64,000 nt of DNA from Actinomadura spongiicola (lineage in GTDB: Bacteria > Actinomycetota > Actinomycetes > Streptosporangiales > Streptosporangiaceae), in NCBI RefSeq assembly GCF_003432485.1, contig NZ_QVNQ01000003.1, positions 806,001-870,000 of the forward strand, given 5' to 3'. The translations under genes and the position numbers were made by a program. Shown here in pieces: positions 63,157 to 64,000 of this stretch (within the stretch, counting starts at the first letter, position 1; every line of letters starts with the position of its first letter). The notes beneath the pieces are model-generated. The model had not been told where the DNA came from and did no database searches. It worked only from the letters and a program-made list of their open reading frames with translations.

Positions 63157-64000
63157 TCACTCCTTCCGGGCGGCCTGGCGGGCGCGGCGCTCCTCGCGAC
63201 GGGTCTCGAACCTGGTGGCCGCGGCGTCCAGCTGCGCCAGGAACTCGCCGAGTTCGTCCAGCGCCTTCGCGCCGTCGCCGGTCAGATCGGTGCGGTCGAA
63301 GACGTTCCACTTGCGCAGGACCGGGACGAGGACGTCGTCGTGGTGCAGCCGCAGGTCGTAGATGCCCGCGTTGGCGATCACGACGGACTTGCGCAGGAAG
63401 CCGTCGATGCTGTGCCCGGGCATCTGGAAGCCCTTGACGACGTCGGTGATCGCCCGCATCGTCTCGTTCGGCGCGGCCTCAAGCGCGGCGGCCAGCAGGT
63501 TCCGGTAGAAGATCATGTGGAGGTTCTCGTCGGCGGCGACGCGGGACAGCATCTGCTCGCACAGCGGGTCGCCGGACGCCATCCCGGTGTTGCGGTGCGA
63601 CACCCGGGTCGCGAGTTCCTGGAACGACACGTACGCCGCCCCGTGCAGGAAAGAGTCGCCGTGGTCGGCCTCGTAGCCTGCCTCCATGTGGCGCATGCGG
63701 GCACGCTCCAGCGCGACCGGGTCGACCGCGCGGGTGGCGGTCAGGTAGTCGCGGATGACGATGCCGTGCCGGTTCTCCTCGGCCGTCCACCGGTTCACCC
63801 AGGTGCCCCAGGCGCCGTCGCGGCTGAACGCCGTGGAGATGGCGTTGTGGTAGCCGGGCAGGTTGTCCTCGGTGAGCAGGTTGACGATGAGCGACTCGCG
63901 CGCCTCCAGGCTCAGCTTCGACTGCTCGATCGACCACGGCTCGCCGCCCAGGGGTCCGTCGAAGTCACGGCCCTCACTCCAGGGCACGTACTGGTGGGGG
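63157..64000 (-). CDS. Acyl-ACP desaturase (stearoyl-ACP desaturase type), 5' end outside window
   Basis: At least 281 residues of a di-iron desaturase are visible: the two ExxH-type motifs AEENRHG and ADENLHM, plus HGDSFLHGAAYVSFQELATRVSH. The reading frame runs open to 64000. The residues before the GTG at 63987 (HQYVPWSEGRDF context) are the normal family sequence, so that GTG is an internal valine codon and the gene continues beyond the window. It introduces a double bond into acyl-ACP, as DesA1/DesA2 of actinobacteria do. Confidence 0.9.
   Translation of the reverse strand, partial: PHQYVPWSEGRDFDGPLGGEPWSIEQSKLSLEARESLIVNLLTEDNLPGYHNAISTAFSRDGAWGTWVNRWTAEENRHGIVIRDYLTATRAVDPVALERARMRHMEAGYEADHGDSFLHGAAYVSFQELATRVSHRNTGMASGDPLCEQMLSRVAADENLHMIFYRNLLAAALEAAPNETMRAITDVVKGFQMPGHSIDGFLRKSVVIANAGIYDLRLHHDDVLVPVLRKWNVFDRTDLTGDGAKALDELGEFLAQLDAAATRFETRREERRARQAARKE

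Noticed and set aside
63157..63987. GTG at 63987 as the desaturase start
   Set aside because: The preceding codons (HQYVPWSEGRDF) are the conserved family sequence, so the gene extends beyond the window edge.

Overview
The window looks like chromosomal DNA from a high-GC actinomycete. It carries tRNA genes, many GTG starts, stop/start overlaps of 1 to 4 bases (TGATG, ATGA, GTGA), Ser/Thr kinases with proline-rich linkers, DUF1206 and DUF6458 proteins and an EspR-like regulator. Gene content resembles Streptosporangiales (Actinomadura-like), but no rRNA or other marker fixes the genus. Most genes are housekeeping or ordinary regulatory genes. There is no prophage, transposase, CRISPR array or biosynthetic gene cluster.

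Region 1 (1-7.9 kb) has the end of an MHYT membrane protein, then an eight-gene minus-strand operon encoding only the membrane arm of complex I (nuoA, H, J, K, L, M, N). It also contains one unusual gene that reads as a degenerate NuoB-NuoD fusion without Fe-S cysteines. The catalytic subunits NuoC, E, F, G and I are absent. Region 2 (7.9-13.3 kb) holds an EspR-like regulator, a winged-helix regulator with a clear operator dyad next to an MMPL exporter, a VOC protein, a MerR regulator overlapping a 19-residue peptide with eight cysteines, and an unrecognised membrane-anchored protein. Region 3 (13.3-13.9 kb) has two identical tRNA-Glu(CTC) genes and a tRNA-Gln(CTG).

Region 4 (14-34.4 kb) is dominated by branched-chain amino acid and serine biosynthesis: cimA, ilvE, leuB, serA, ilvC, ilvN and ilvB, all on the minus strand. 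Both cimA and ilvB are preceded by short Leu/Val/Ile-rich leader peptides and transcription attenuators. Interspersed are a FhuF-like iron-sulfur protein, a thymidylate-synthase-like protein with its nucleophile region changed to Ser, a DUF2079 membrane protein, and a PadR-ABC transporter operon with a 14-bp-arm operator.

Region 5 (34.5-47 kb) has two membrane GGDEF-EAL proteins, a PQQ-type sugar dehydrogenase lipoprotein and the gatCAB operon. A two-gene AAA ATPase plus DUF4276 (Toprim-like) cassette sits between gatA and gatB and is translationally coupled to gatB. This cassette is the best candidate for an unrecognised defence-type system here.

Region 6 (47-64 kb) has ligA, a MetE-like protein, mnmA and a cysteine desulfurase (both linked to tRNA 2-thiouridine), a TetR-MFS pair with its operator, etfA and etfB, three adjacent Ser/Thr kinase-family genes of which one is a probable pseudokinase, and an acyl-ACP desaturase cut by the window end.
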